Positions 5,740-12,459 of a stretch of DNA of 15,870 bases are shown piece by piece. The stretch's first letter is position 1. The number at the start of each line of letters is the position of its first letter. This DNA is from CAYLLN01 sp033762315. GTDB taxonomy: Bacteria; Planctomycetota; Planctomycetia; Pirellulales; Pirellulaceae. The translations under genes and the position numbers were made by a program. The DNA lies in the NCBI GenBank assembly GCA_033762315.1, contig JANRLS010000231.1, positions 1 through 15,870 of the forward strand. Direction: 5' to 3'. The notes under the pieces were generated by a model. It did not search any database. It was given only the letters and a program-made list of their open reading frames with translations, and was not told the DNA's origin.

Positions 5740-7062
5740 TTACTGACGAATGCAATACAAAACCTCGCCGGTGCGAATCAGCAGGGTGCCGTCGATGGCG
5801 GCAACGCCGTATTGCACGGGACCGGAAAACATGGCGGCGGCCTGCTGACGCTCGGGAGTCGTTTCCGCGGCGGCTTTGGCGGGGTCGGGACGGATGCTGC
5901 CCGGATCCCAAAGCTGATTCTCGGCGAGCAGCTTGAACTTCGGCCCCGTTTGCAGCACGCTCGTGGTGCCGTCCTTGCCAAAGCAATAGAGCCGGTCGCC
6001 AATGCCGAGCGGCGTGGCCCAGCACGAGCCCTTGATGCGGTCGGTGTAGCGAGTTTCGCCGGTCAGAGCATCGACGCAATAGACCACGCCACTCCGGTTG
6101 ATCCAATAAGCATGCCCCGCATAGACCGTGGGGGAGCCGAAAGTGGGCGTGGCCTCGGCGTTTCTCCACAGCACTTTCGGCGAGGGTTGACCGGCGTCAA
6201 ACTCGATCTTCATCGCGAGATTCGATTTTTTCGCGAGGTCAGTGTTTTGTCCTTCGCGCCCCGCCGACGCTCCCACCAGGAATTGCCCTGCGGCAAACGC
6301 CAGCGGCGTCGCGGACGTATTGCCGCCGACTTCGGCATAGGTCCACAGCAGCTTGCCGGTGGCCGGGTCGTAGCCATCGACGCTCCCCGCCGAGCTGCAG
6401 ACGACTTGGGCCACGCCCCCCACCGGGACCAAGGCGGGAGAGCTCCAACTGACGCGGCTGGCGCGTTCGGTCTTCCAAAGTGTCTTGCCGTCAGCCTTAG
6501 CCAAGGCAATCAGGTATGAAGGGCCTTCGTCATCGACCAGGATGATCACCCCTTCAGCGGTTTGCGCGGGCGAAGCCGCCAGGCCGAACTTGTTCTGGAA
6601 CTTGCCGAACTCCTTCGATAGCGAGCGCTGCCACTGCGGATGGCCGTCGAGCGACAAGGCAATCACATCGCCCGACTCGAAGAACGCATACACGCCCCTG
6701 CCATCAACCACTGGCGTCGGTGCGGCCCGGCTGACGTAGAGGCTGCTTTTCACCTTGTCCGATGTTTCGAACGAGTGCTTCCACAGGTGTTTGCCGTCGG
6801 CAAGCGAAAACGCCAGCACATGGCAGATGTCTTTGTCCGGCCCCTCCACGGCGGTGACGAACACGCGATCGCCCCACACGATCGGGCTCGATTGGCCATA
6901 ACCCACCAGCGGAGCCTGCCAGGCGATGTTCATCGTGGGCGACCACGTCAGCGGGATCGACTCCGGCTTGACGTGGACCGGGCCAGCGCCGAGAAAGCCG
7001 GGCCAGTTCGCCTGGCCGTCGGCAGTGGCCAAGGCCAGGGCTAAGCAGAGGGTGGAAATCAT
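5740..7062 (-). CDS. Exported PQQ-like beta-propeller repeat protein (first copy)
   Basis: A 440-residue predicted exported protein. The hydrophobic N-terminus (residues 1-14) is a short signal-peptide-like segment followed by NWPGFLGAGP, the usual opening of planctomycete PQQ-propellers. Repeating blades follow with the pattern of a strand, then DGK-x-LW (GKHLWKHSF, GKTLWKTER, GKLLWTYAE) and SSP or TP openings (QSSPIVWGD, APTPVVDGR, WSSPALVPV, FGSPTVYAG). No catalytic residues of alcohol dehydrogenases were recognised, so this is probably a binding or scaffold propeller rather than a quinoprotein enzyme. The start at 7062 is chosen because the signal-like segment begins there; no strong ribosome binding site is visible. 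It lies downstream of the DUF3386-Kelch gene, separated by a palindromic repeat pair. Confidence 0.82.
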   Translation of the reverse strand: MISTLCLALALATADGQANWPGFLGAGPVHVKPESIPLTWSPTMNIAWQAPLVGYGQSSPIVWGDRVFVTAVEGPDKDICHVLAFSLADGKHLWKHSFETSDKVKSSLYVSRAAPTPVVDGRGVYAFFESGDVIALSLDGHPQWQRSLSKEFGKFQNKFGLAASPAQTAEGVIILVDDEGPSYLIALAKADGKTLWKTERASRVSWSSPALVPVGGVAQVVCSSAGSVDGYDPATGKLLWTYAEVGGNTSATPLAFAAGQFLVGASAGREGQNTDLAKKSNLAMKIEFDAGQPSPKVLWRNAEATPTFGSPTVYAGHAYWINRSGVVYCVDALTGETRYTDRIKGSCWATPLGIGDRLYCFGKDGTTSVLQTGPKFKLLAENQLWDPGSIRPDPAKAAAETTPERQQAAAMFSGPVQYGVAAIDGTLLIRTGEVLYCIRQ

Positions 7063-7087
7063 CGAAGGATGCTTTCGGCTTAGGGAT

Positions 7088-7151
7088 GTAGGACGAAGCC
7101 TTGCTTCGTCTGCTCGGCGAATTTCAAGGACGAAGCATGGCTTCGCCCTAC
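7088..7151. repeat. Paired palindromic repeats (BIME-like) upstream of the propeller gene
   Basis: Unit 1 (7092-7110) is GACGAAGC-ctt-GCTTCGTC, a perfect 8-bp stem. Unit 2 (7127-7151) is AGGACGAAGC-atg-GCTTCGCCCT, stem broken by one mismatch. The two units are also inverted to one another: GTAGGACGAAGCC (7088-7100) pairs with GGCTTCGCCCTAC (7139-7151) at 12 of 13 positions. This head-to-tail and nested symmetry is that of REP/BIME elements mobilised by RAYT-type transposases, though no such gene is in the window. Confidence 0.7.
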
Positions 7152-7156
7152 GATGG

Positions 7157-8821
7157 CTATTGCGCTCCAACCGGAATTGTGAGTTCGATGGACTCGACCG
7201 CCGCGACCTTGCCGCCAGGGCCGGTGCCGCCGACGACCAAGAGGCGCTGGTCGCCGTCAGCGACCAAGCGATGGAACGACCGGGCGTTGGTTAGCTTGCC
7301 GACTTCTTCCCACGCCTTGCCGCTATTCGCCAGTCGGCAGAGCAGCCCTTCGCGGGTGGTGGCGAAGAGGCCCGCACCGGTGCCGAAGGCCGCGGCCCCA
7401 AAGCCATCGAACGGCTTGCCGGGGAGCGAGGGACCGACCGACCATTGGTTTGAGGCGGGGTCATAAACATTGGTGGCGGTAGTGGTGTCGTTGCTGTCGT
7501 CCATGCCGCCGATGACGTAGAGCTTCTCCCGATAGCCGGCGACCGCGAGGGCCCGGCGATTGAACGGCGGCTTGGCGATGGGTGCCCACTGGGGATTGTC
7601 CTGCGCGAGATCGCAGACGTAGGCCGTTTCGTGCCAATCGCCGCTACCTTTGCCGGCCAGCTTCCAACCGCCGACGACATAGAGCTTGCTGCCGACGAGG
7701 GCGGCATCGTGGCTGGAGCGCCCTTCCGGCAGCGGGGCCAAAACCGTCCACTGGCCCGTTTTGGGATCAAAGCGGGCAAAGTCGGGCTGCGAGTGCAAAT
7801 CCCACTCGTCGCCGTCTTTGTTTTTCGCTTCCCAACCGCCAAGGCGATAGATGCGGCCGCCATAGGCCACCATCGCGAGTCCCGTCCGCCGGGGCCCTTC
7901 GCCGACCACTTCCCACTCGGTCGGCTTCGCCAAATTGAGCCGTAGCAGTTGATGGGCCTGCAACTCGGCCGAGTACTTGTGGGCGTTGCCGAGGTGGCCA
8001 CCGAAGATGTAGAGGTGCCCAGCGGCGACGGCAGCGCCGAAGCTGGTCATCGGGGCTTTCAGCGGAGCCAGTTCGGTCACTTTGAAAGTGACAGCCGACT
8101 TCACCGCCGCCAGCCGATGGCCGGTGAGCTTGATTTCCTCGACGCTCCGGGTGCCACCCGCGCGCGAGGTGGCCGCGAGCAGCCGCGTCGGCAAATCCCA
8201 GCCGACGATCCGTGCCCATTCGTTGTGCAATTGGCGCGTCGATTCGATCGCGCCGGTCGCGGTATTCCAGGTGGTGACGGTATAGCTTCGCGGCAGATGC
8301 TTCTTCTCGGCATTCCAAGCGACTTCGCCAATGCTGATGACCATGTGCGTTTTGTCCGAGAAGCGATGCACCTCGGTCAGCAGGCTGCCTTGCACACGCC
8401 ACAGGCTTTTGTCGGCGGCCGATTTCGACTTGAGGAGCCGGCCGAGCGGGTGATTGACCTGGTCGTCGGCGAATTCGACGCCGGTGATCGGGGCATCATC
8501 CGACAGGCGATGGTTGACGACGGAACGGAGCGTTCGCTCGACCCACTCAAAGCCTTGCGGATCGGCGAGTTGGATCGTCAGCCCGCCGTCGGCAGCAACT
8601 TCGACCATGCCAGTCGTCGCTTTGCCATCCTCTGCGACCGCCAGATCGGCTTTGAAACCGGGAAATTCTCGCCACACGGCCCGGCCGGCGTGGGCCTGGG
8701 CCATCAACTCGTCGGCGGTTTTGGCCGGCTTGGCTGACTCGGAGGGCTCGGCCGCCAGCGCGGATTGGGTGGCGAGCGCGGCGAGTAATGCCGCGAGCAG
8801 GGATCGGTGGGCGGGTTGCAT
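7157..8821 (-). CDS. Exported DUF3386-Kelch fusion protein
   Basis: A 554-residue exported protein. Signal peptide at residues 1-23 (LLAALLAALATQSALAA). Residues about 35-235 resemble DUF3386 (DELMAQAHAGRAVWREFPGF, then a beta-rich region with TLRSVVNHRL), a domain of unknown function known from cyanobacteria and planctomycetes. Residues about 255-545 form a Kelch-type beta-propeller with repeated GG-doublet blades (LYIFGGHLG, IYRLGGWEA, LYVVGGWKL, LYVIGGMDD, LLVVGGTGP) and typical NQWSVGPSLP turns. Kelch propellers mediate binding, so the fusion may present DUF3386 to a partner. The start at 8821 is set by the signal peptide and a GGAGA ribosome binding site about 8 bases upstream; the longer reading frame overlaps the lipoprotein gene. 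It follows the lipoprotein gene by 46 bp, suggesting cotranscription. Confidence 0.85.
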   Translation of the reverse strand: MQPAHRSLLAALLAALATQSALAAEPSESAKPAKTADELMAQAHAGRAVWREFPGFKADLAVAEDGKATTGMVEVAADGGLTIQLADPQGFEWVERTLRSVVNHRLSDDAPITGVEFADDQVNHPLGRLLKSKSAADKSLWRVQGSLLTEVHRFSDKTHMVISIGEVAWNAEKKHLPRSYTVTTWNTATGAIESTRQLHNEWARIVGWDLPTRLLAATSRAGGTRSVEEIKLTGHRLAAVKSAVTFKVTELAPLKAPMTSFGAAVAAGHLYIFGGHLGNAHKYSAELQAHQLLRLNLAKPTEWEVVGEGPRRTGLAMVAYGGRIYRLGGWEAKNKDGDEWDLHSQPDFARFDPKTGQWTVLAPLPEGRSSHDAALVGSKLYVVGGWKLAGKGSGDWHETAYVCDLAQDNPQWAPIAKPPFNRRALAVAGYREKLYVIGGMDDSNDTTTATNVYDPASNQWSVGPSLPGKPFDGFGAAAFGTGAGLFATTREGLLCRLANSGKAWEEVGKLTNARSFHRLVADGDQRLLVVGGTGPGGKVAAVESIELTIPVGAQ

Positions 8822-8867
8822 GGGCGTATCTCCGCGAGGGCGAAAGGGTGCAAAGGGGAGGTCTGCG

Positions 8868-9329
8868 TTAGTGGCTCGGGCGGGCCGCGACAGTCCGGCC
8901 AGGGACGGCGATGTCAAACGTGTTGGGCTCATCGGCCTGGACCTCCGCCACCAGCGACGACTGGCGATTGAAGGCCGGCGGAATCGGATCGGGGGGGAGC
9001 GGCCGGCCGCCGCGCTTCGCGAACGCTTCCTCATCGTCGAGCGCGAAACCGAGGATGGCAGCTGGGTCTCCTTCGAGTTCGACCCGGTTTGGTCCGGCAA
9101 CCGGGCCGTCCAGGTCACTTAAATTGTACTGGCCATCGACAATCATCGCCGATGCCGTTGGTCCTTGGTTCGGGGCGAGGGGCAAAAAGAGGATGCGGCC
9201 CGACTTGAGCGGTTGGCCACCAACGGTCACTTGGCCGGTGATCGGTCCGCGCGGCGCGCCTGAGCTGCCGCAACCGGCAAGACACAGGCTGACGATGAGT
9301 ACGCCCAGCCAGGGGAAGATGTTTTTCAT
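8868..9329 (-). CDS. Small lipoprotein with transthyretin/carboxypeptidase-regulatory-like domain
   Basis: A 153-residue lipoprotein. The signal peptide ends in a lipobox L-A-G-C with the lipidated cysteine at C20 (SLCLAGC). The mature part contains ITGQVTVGGQPLKSGRILFL, the opening of a prealbumin-like fold, then GQYNLSDLDGPVAGPNRVEL and a C-terminal DIAVPGRTV strand. Such lipoproteins regularly accompany DUF1559 genes in planctomycetes; their role is unknown, possibly envelope anchoring. The start at 9329 is where the lipoprotein signal begins; no purine-rich ribosome binding site is visible. It lies 49 bp after the DUF1559 gene, as expected of an operon. Confidence 0.85.
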   Translation of the reverse strand: MKNIFPWLGVLIVSLCLAGCGSSGAPRGPITGQVTVGGQPLKSGRILFLPLAPNQGPTASAMIVDGQYNLSDLDGPVAGPNRVELEGDPAAILGFALDDEEAFAKRGGRPLPPDPIPPAFNRQSSLVAEVQADEPNTFDIAVPGRTVAARPSH

Positions 9330-9378
9330 GGTAAGGAAGTGAAACTGGGGGAATGGGTTAATTGGAAAGGTGGTGAAG

Positions 9379-10245
9379 CTAGGGGAGCGTGGCGGTTTCG
9401 CCGCCGGCACGGGTGGCACAGGCCTCGAGAACGGAGCGGTCGATCGATTGATAAACAAACCGGACCGAGCCATCGCAGAGGGTCATGTTAACCCCCTGCG
9501 GGTGGCTGCTGCGGAAGTTGTAAAGCCGGGTGCTGTCGCCGGCCATCGCTTGCGGGTTGAAGGTGCCGCGGGTGCTGAAGGCGGTGGCCAGCGGATATGG
9601 AGACGACCAATACGAAAAACCGCCGCGAATCTGCCCGCTGCAGGTGCCGGAAGTCCAGAGATAGTCGCGAAAGGCCCAGTGCGATTCCCCGGCGAGGAAG
9701 GTGTTGCTCGTTCCATCGGTGATCGAGGCGAAATTCGTGACCTGTCCATTCGCGGTCCAGATCGCGCCGTTCGTCGGCTCGACGCTGCCATAGGGGTCGT
9801 TCGAGCCGACGCAGAAGGCGTAGGTGCCCGGCGCGCGGTCGTTGGCGTCGCAGCCCGAAATCGGCACCGGGCGGAGAAACACACACGAGGGGCAGAGATA
9901 CGCCTTGATTCGCTGGGAAACCACTTGCTGATTCGCCGCGGCACTGTTCCCTTGTGAGAAGTCGTACAAGTTGTAGGCATTGTTCGCCTCCAAAAACGGC
10001 AAGATCGCCGCGAAGGCACTGCTGCCGCTGAGGGCGGGATTGGTCGAAGCGGGCGGGAGCGAGCCGAGCGTGTCGTGATAGTTGTGTGTCGCCAGGCTGA
10101 TTTGCCGCATGTTATTCGAACACGACATCCGCCGCGCCGCCTCGCGGGCCGACTGCACCGCCGGCAACAGCAAGGCGACGAGTACTCCGATAATCGCAAT
10201 CACCACCATTAGCTCCACGAGCGTGAAACCACGTCTGCGCAGCAT
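9379..10245 (-). CDS. DUF1559 protein with type IV pilin-like N-terminal methylation motif
   Basis: A 288-residue pseudopilin-like protein. The N-terminus RRRG/FTLVELMVVIAIIGVL fits prepilin-peptidase cleavage between G6 and F7, with the conserved Glu at E11 (position +5) and a hydrophobic helix to about residue 30. QSAREAARRMSCSNNMRQIS (31-50) and a C-terminal HPQGVNMTLCDGSVRFV block are DUF1559 hallmarks. DUF1559 is greatly expanded in planctomycetes; members are thought to be cell-surface or secretion-related, without proven function. The start at 10245 is fixed by AGGGGAGG 7 bases upstream; a longer start at 10278 would add 11 residues before the Arg-rich leader. It is the first gene of the five-gene minus-strand block, with a Fur-box-like palindrome about 140 bp upstream. 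Confidence 0.92.
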   Translation of the reverse strand: MLRRRGFTLVELMVVIAIIGVLVALLLPAVQSAREAARRMSCSNNMRQISLATHNYHDTLGSLPPASTNPALSGSSAFAAILPFLEANNAYNLYDFSQGNSAAANQQVVSQRIKAYLCPSCVFLRPVPISGCDANDRAPGTYAFCVGSNDPYGSVEPTNGAIWTANGQVTNFASITDGTSNTFLAGESHWAFRDYLWTSGTCSGQIRGGFSYWSSPYPLATAFSTRGTFNPQAMAGDSTRLYNFRSSHPQGVNMTLCDGSVRFVYQSIDRSVLEACATRAGGETATLP

Positions 10246-10252
10246 GACCAAG

Positions 10253-10260
10253 CCTCCCCT
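10253..10260 (-). promoter_or_regulatory. Strong ribosome binding site of the DUF1559 gene
   Basis: AGGGGAGG on the minus strand, 7 bases before ATG at 10245. It selects this start over the in-frame upstream codon at 10278. Confidence 0.65.
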
Positions 10261-10382
10261 GAGAGAAAGTTCCAGCAAAAATGGTTGGCGCGGTCACCAG
10301 AGCGGCAGGCAAACTCAACTTGCCGCGACGACTAGCTGGCCGGGGAGGCTGGCTGGCGAAAGAAAGATGGGAACCGCGTTTT

Positions 10383-10405
10383 CAATTGAGAGTGAGTCTC
10401 AATTG
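10383..10405. promoter_or_regulatory. Fur-box-like palindrome in the DUF1559 / NYN divergent region
   Basis: CAATTGAGA (10383-10391) and TCTCAATTG (10397-10405) are perfect 9-bp inverted arms around GTGAG. The core at 10387-10401, TGAGAGTGAGTCTCA, agrees with the Fur 7-1-7 variant TGAGAATnATTCTCA at 12 of 14 informative positions. It lies 137 bp upstream of the DUF1559 start and 107 bp upstream of the NYN start, so either could be the target. On the plus strand TTGAGA (10386-10391) stands 17 bases from TAAGTC (10409-10414), a weak promoter-like pair that the palindrome would overlap. The rest of this 267-bp gap holds a small GGCGG/CCGCC hairpin (10416-10432) and no recognisable gene. Fur assignment is by sequence resemblance only. 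Confidence 0.5.
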
Positions 10406-10512
10406 CAATAAGTCTAGGCGGTTTGGTTCCGCCGTCAATCCCCTACCCCAAAAAATCTTGTCCTTTCCCGCGCAACGCTCCCTCGCGGATAATTCCTGGC
10501 GGAGTTCGACTC

Positions 10513-11055
10513 ATGGCACTTTTGATCGATGGCTACAACTTGCTCCACGCGGCAGGGGTTTTCGCGGCCGATGGTCCGCCGACCCTGGAGCGCTCGCGGC
10601 AGGCCTTGCTCGATCACCTTGCCCGCTTGCTCGAACCGAAAGTCCGCGCGCGGACCATCGTTGTGTTCGACGCAGTTCATGCTCCCCCCGGCCTCGCCCG
10701 CGAAGCGACCCACGAAGGGCTATCCGTCCGCTTTGCCCGCCGTGGCGGCACGGCCGACGAACTCCTGGAGGAACTGATCGCCGCCGAACCCGACCCGCGC
10801 CATTTGCTCGTCGTTTCCAGCGATCACCGCGTGCAGCGGGCCGCCCGCCAGCGCGGCGCGCAATATCTCGATAGCGAGCACTGGCACGCTCAGGTTTCGC
10901 GCGCCCGGTCCGCTGAAAATCAACCTGCAACCGCGGACGACGCCAAAGCCGAACTCCCACTCGGCAATCCCTTTCCCCCCGGCTACGGCGACGACCTGCT
11001 CCAGGCGAATCGGCGCGAACAACTTGACCCACCGCGCCGGCTCAGACAAACTTGA
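10513..11055 (+). CDS. NYN domain RNase, YacP/Rae1-like
   Basis: A 180-residue cytosolic protein with a PIN-like NYN fold. Conserved acidic positions are visible: D6 and N9 in LLIDGYNLL, D53 in IVVFDA, D82 in GTADELLEELI, and D104 in LLVVSSDHRVQRAARQRGA, which together would bind the metal ions for RNA cleavage. The family includes Bacillus subtilis Rae1 (YacP), a ribosome-associated endoribonuclease; the target here is unknown. The C-terminal 50 residues (about 130-180) are Pro/Arg-rich and look disordered. The start at 10513 follows GGAG about 9 bases upstream and begins exactly at the first strand; the longer reading frame is unlikely. The second PQQ-type propeller gene follows 78 bp downstream. 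Confidence 0.87.
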   Translation: MALLIDGYNLLHAAGVFAADGPPTLERSRQALLDHLARLLEPKVRARTIVVFDAVHAPPGLAREATHEGLSVRFARRGGTADELLEELIAAEPDPRHLLVVSSDHRVQRAARQRGAQYLDSEHWHAQVSRARSAENQPATADDAKAELPLGNPFPPGYGDDLLQANRREQLDPPRRLRQT

Positions 11056-11064
11056 GCCTGCGGC

Positions 11065-11087
11065 GCGGCGAATATCGCCATCGCCGC
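11065..11087 (+). terminator. Hairpin after the NYN gene, possible weak terminator or attenuator
   Basis: GCGGCGA (11065-11071) and TCGCCGC (11081-11087) form a perfect 7-bp stem with a 9-base loop starting 9 bases after the NYN stop codon. It has no T-tract, so intrinsic termination is uncertain; it may only protect the 3' end of the upstream message. Confidence 0.3.
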
Positions 11088-11133
11088 ACCACCCGCCGGT
11101 CGCTTCCCGCCCCCATCGCAAAGGCTCGCCGCC

Positions 11134-12408
11134 ATGCATCGCTTCGCGCTTGTTTTCGTGCTGCTCCTCACCGCGTCGATCTGCCACGCCGAAAATTGGC
11201 CCCAATGGCGCGGTGCCAAGCTCGACGGCATCAGCGGCGAAAAGGGGCTCCCAACCAAGTGGGATAAGCAAACCGGCGAGGGAATTGCCTGGCGCTTGCC
11301 GCTTCCCGGCCCCGCCGGCTCGACTCCGGTCGTCTGGGGAGACAAGATTTTTCTCACCAGCGTCGATGAGCAAGACCTCGTGCTGCTGTGCATCGGCGCC
11401 GACGGCCAGCAACTTTGGCGACAGGTCGTCGGCATCGGGAATAAAGACGTTCGCGGCGACGAGGGGAACTCCGCCTCACCCAGCCCCTGCACCGACGGCC
11501 AGCACGTCTGGGCCTTCATGGCCAATGGAGCTCTCGGCTGCTACACCGTCGAGGGCCAAGAGGTGTGGAAGCTCAACGTGCAAGATCGTTATGGCAAGCT
11601 GAACATCGCCTTTGGCATGACCAGCACGCCGGTGCTCGATAAGGGGCGGCTCTATCTGCAGCTCATTCACGGCGAAGGGAACCCGACCACTCGCGAGGCG
11701 TGCGTGGTTTGCCTTGATGCCGCGACCGGGAGCCAAATCTGGCGGGCCGACCGCCCCAGCGATGGCCGCGGCGAGTGCGAGCATTCGTATGCCTCGCCGG
11801 TTCTCTATCGCGATGGCCAGCGCGAGTATTTCCTGACGCACGGTGCCGACTATATCGTCGCCCACGATTTGGCCGATGGGCACGAGCTATGGCGCTGCGG
11901 CGACCTCAACCCCAAGGGCATCTACGACGCCACGCTCCGCTTCGTCGCCTCGCCGCTGGCCGTGCCGGGGATGATTGTAGTTCCCACCGCCAAGAAGGGG
12001 CCGGTGCTGTGCCTCAAGCCCGATGGCTCGGGAGACATCACCGCCAGCACCGACCTGCGCCTGTGGAAATATGGGACCACGCCCGATGTCCCCTCGCCGC
12101 TGATTGTGGACGACTTGCTCTACCTGTGCCGCGAAAACGGCGTGCTGATTTGCCTGGAGGCCAAAACCGGGAAGGAAGTGTACAGCCAATCGACCACTCG
12201 CGACCGGCACCGCGCGTCCCCCGTCTATGCGGACGGGCATATCTACACCTGCGCCCGCAACGGCATCGTGACCGTGACGAAGGCGGGGCGGGAGTTCCAG
12301 ATCGTCTCGCAAAACAACTTGCAAGAGTCGATTTCCTCGTCCCCCGCCCTCGCCGGCGGCCGGCTCTACATCCGCACCTTCAACGCGCTGTATGCCATCG
12401 GCAAATAG
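11134..12408 (+). CDS. Exported PQQ-like beta-propeller repeat protein (second copy)
   Basis: A 424-residue exported protein. Signal peptide at residues 1-19 (LVFVLLLTASICHA), then ENWPQWRGAKLDGIS, the standard opening of planctomycete PQQ-propellers. Blades are recognisable from GQQLWRQ, GQEVWKLN, GSQIWRADR, GHELWRCG and GKEVYSQ, with SP or TP turns (GSTPVVWGD, MTSTPVLDK, YASPVLYRD, VASPLAVPG, VPSPLIVDD, RASPVYADG, SSSPALAGG), giving a complete seven- or eight-bladed propeller. It contains several cysteines but no c-type heme motif CxxCH, so a quinohaemoprotein is unlikely. It is a paralogue in architecture of the propeller encoded at 5740-7062. Start at 11134 with a weak AAGG upstream. Its 3' end faces the tandem-95 gene across 51 bp. 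Confidence 0.85.
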   Translation: MHRFALVFVLLLTASICHAENWPQWRGAKLDGISGEKGLPTKWDKQTGEGIAWRLPLPGPAGSTPVVWGDKIFLTSVDEQDLVLLCIGADGQQLWRQVVGIGNKDVRGDEGNSASPSPCTDGQHVWAFMANGALGCYTVEGQEVWKLNVQDRYGKLNIAFGMTSTPVLDKGRLYLQLIHGEGNPTTREACVVCLDAATGSQIWRADRPSDGRGECEHSYASPVLYRDGQREYFLTHGADYIVAHDLADGHELWRCGDLNPKGIYDATLRFVASPLAVPGMIVVPTAKKGPVLCLKPDGSGDITASTDLRLWKYGTTPDVPSPLIVDDLLYLCRENGVLICLEAKTGKEVYSQSTTRDRHRASPVYADGHIYTCARNGIVTVTKAGREFQIVSQNNLQESISSSPALAGGRLYIRTFNALYAIGK

Positions 12409-12459
12409 GCACTTCGCGGGCTGCCGCGGTGCCCCGGCCAACCCGCTCGCCGATTCCCT

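Noticed and set aside
4901..6169. Longer 422-codon version of the DUF4198 gene
   Set aside because: The first 181 codons overlap the propeller gene in another frame and cross an inverted repeat; a clear signal peptide and ribosome binding site mark the start at 5626.
11134..12408. Quinoprotein dehydrogenase activity for the second propeller
   Set aside because: No heme-binding CxxCH motif and no recognisable catalytic residues of PQQ-dependent dehydrogenases; only the propeller repeats are visible.
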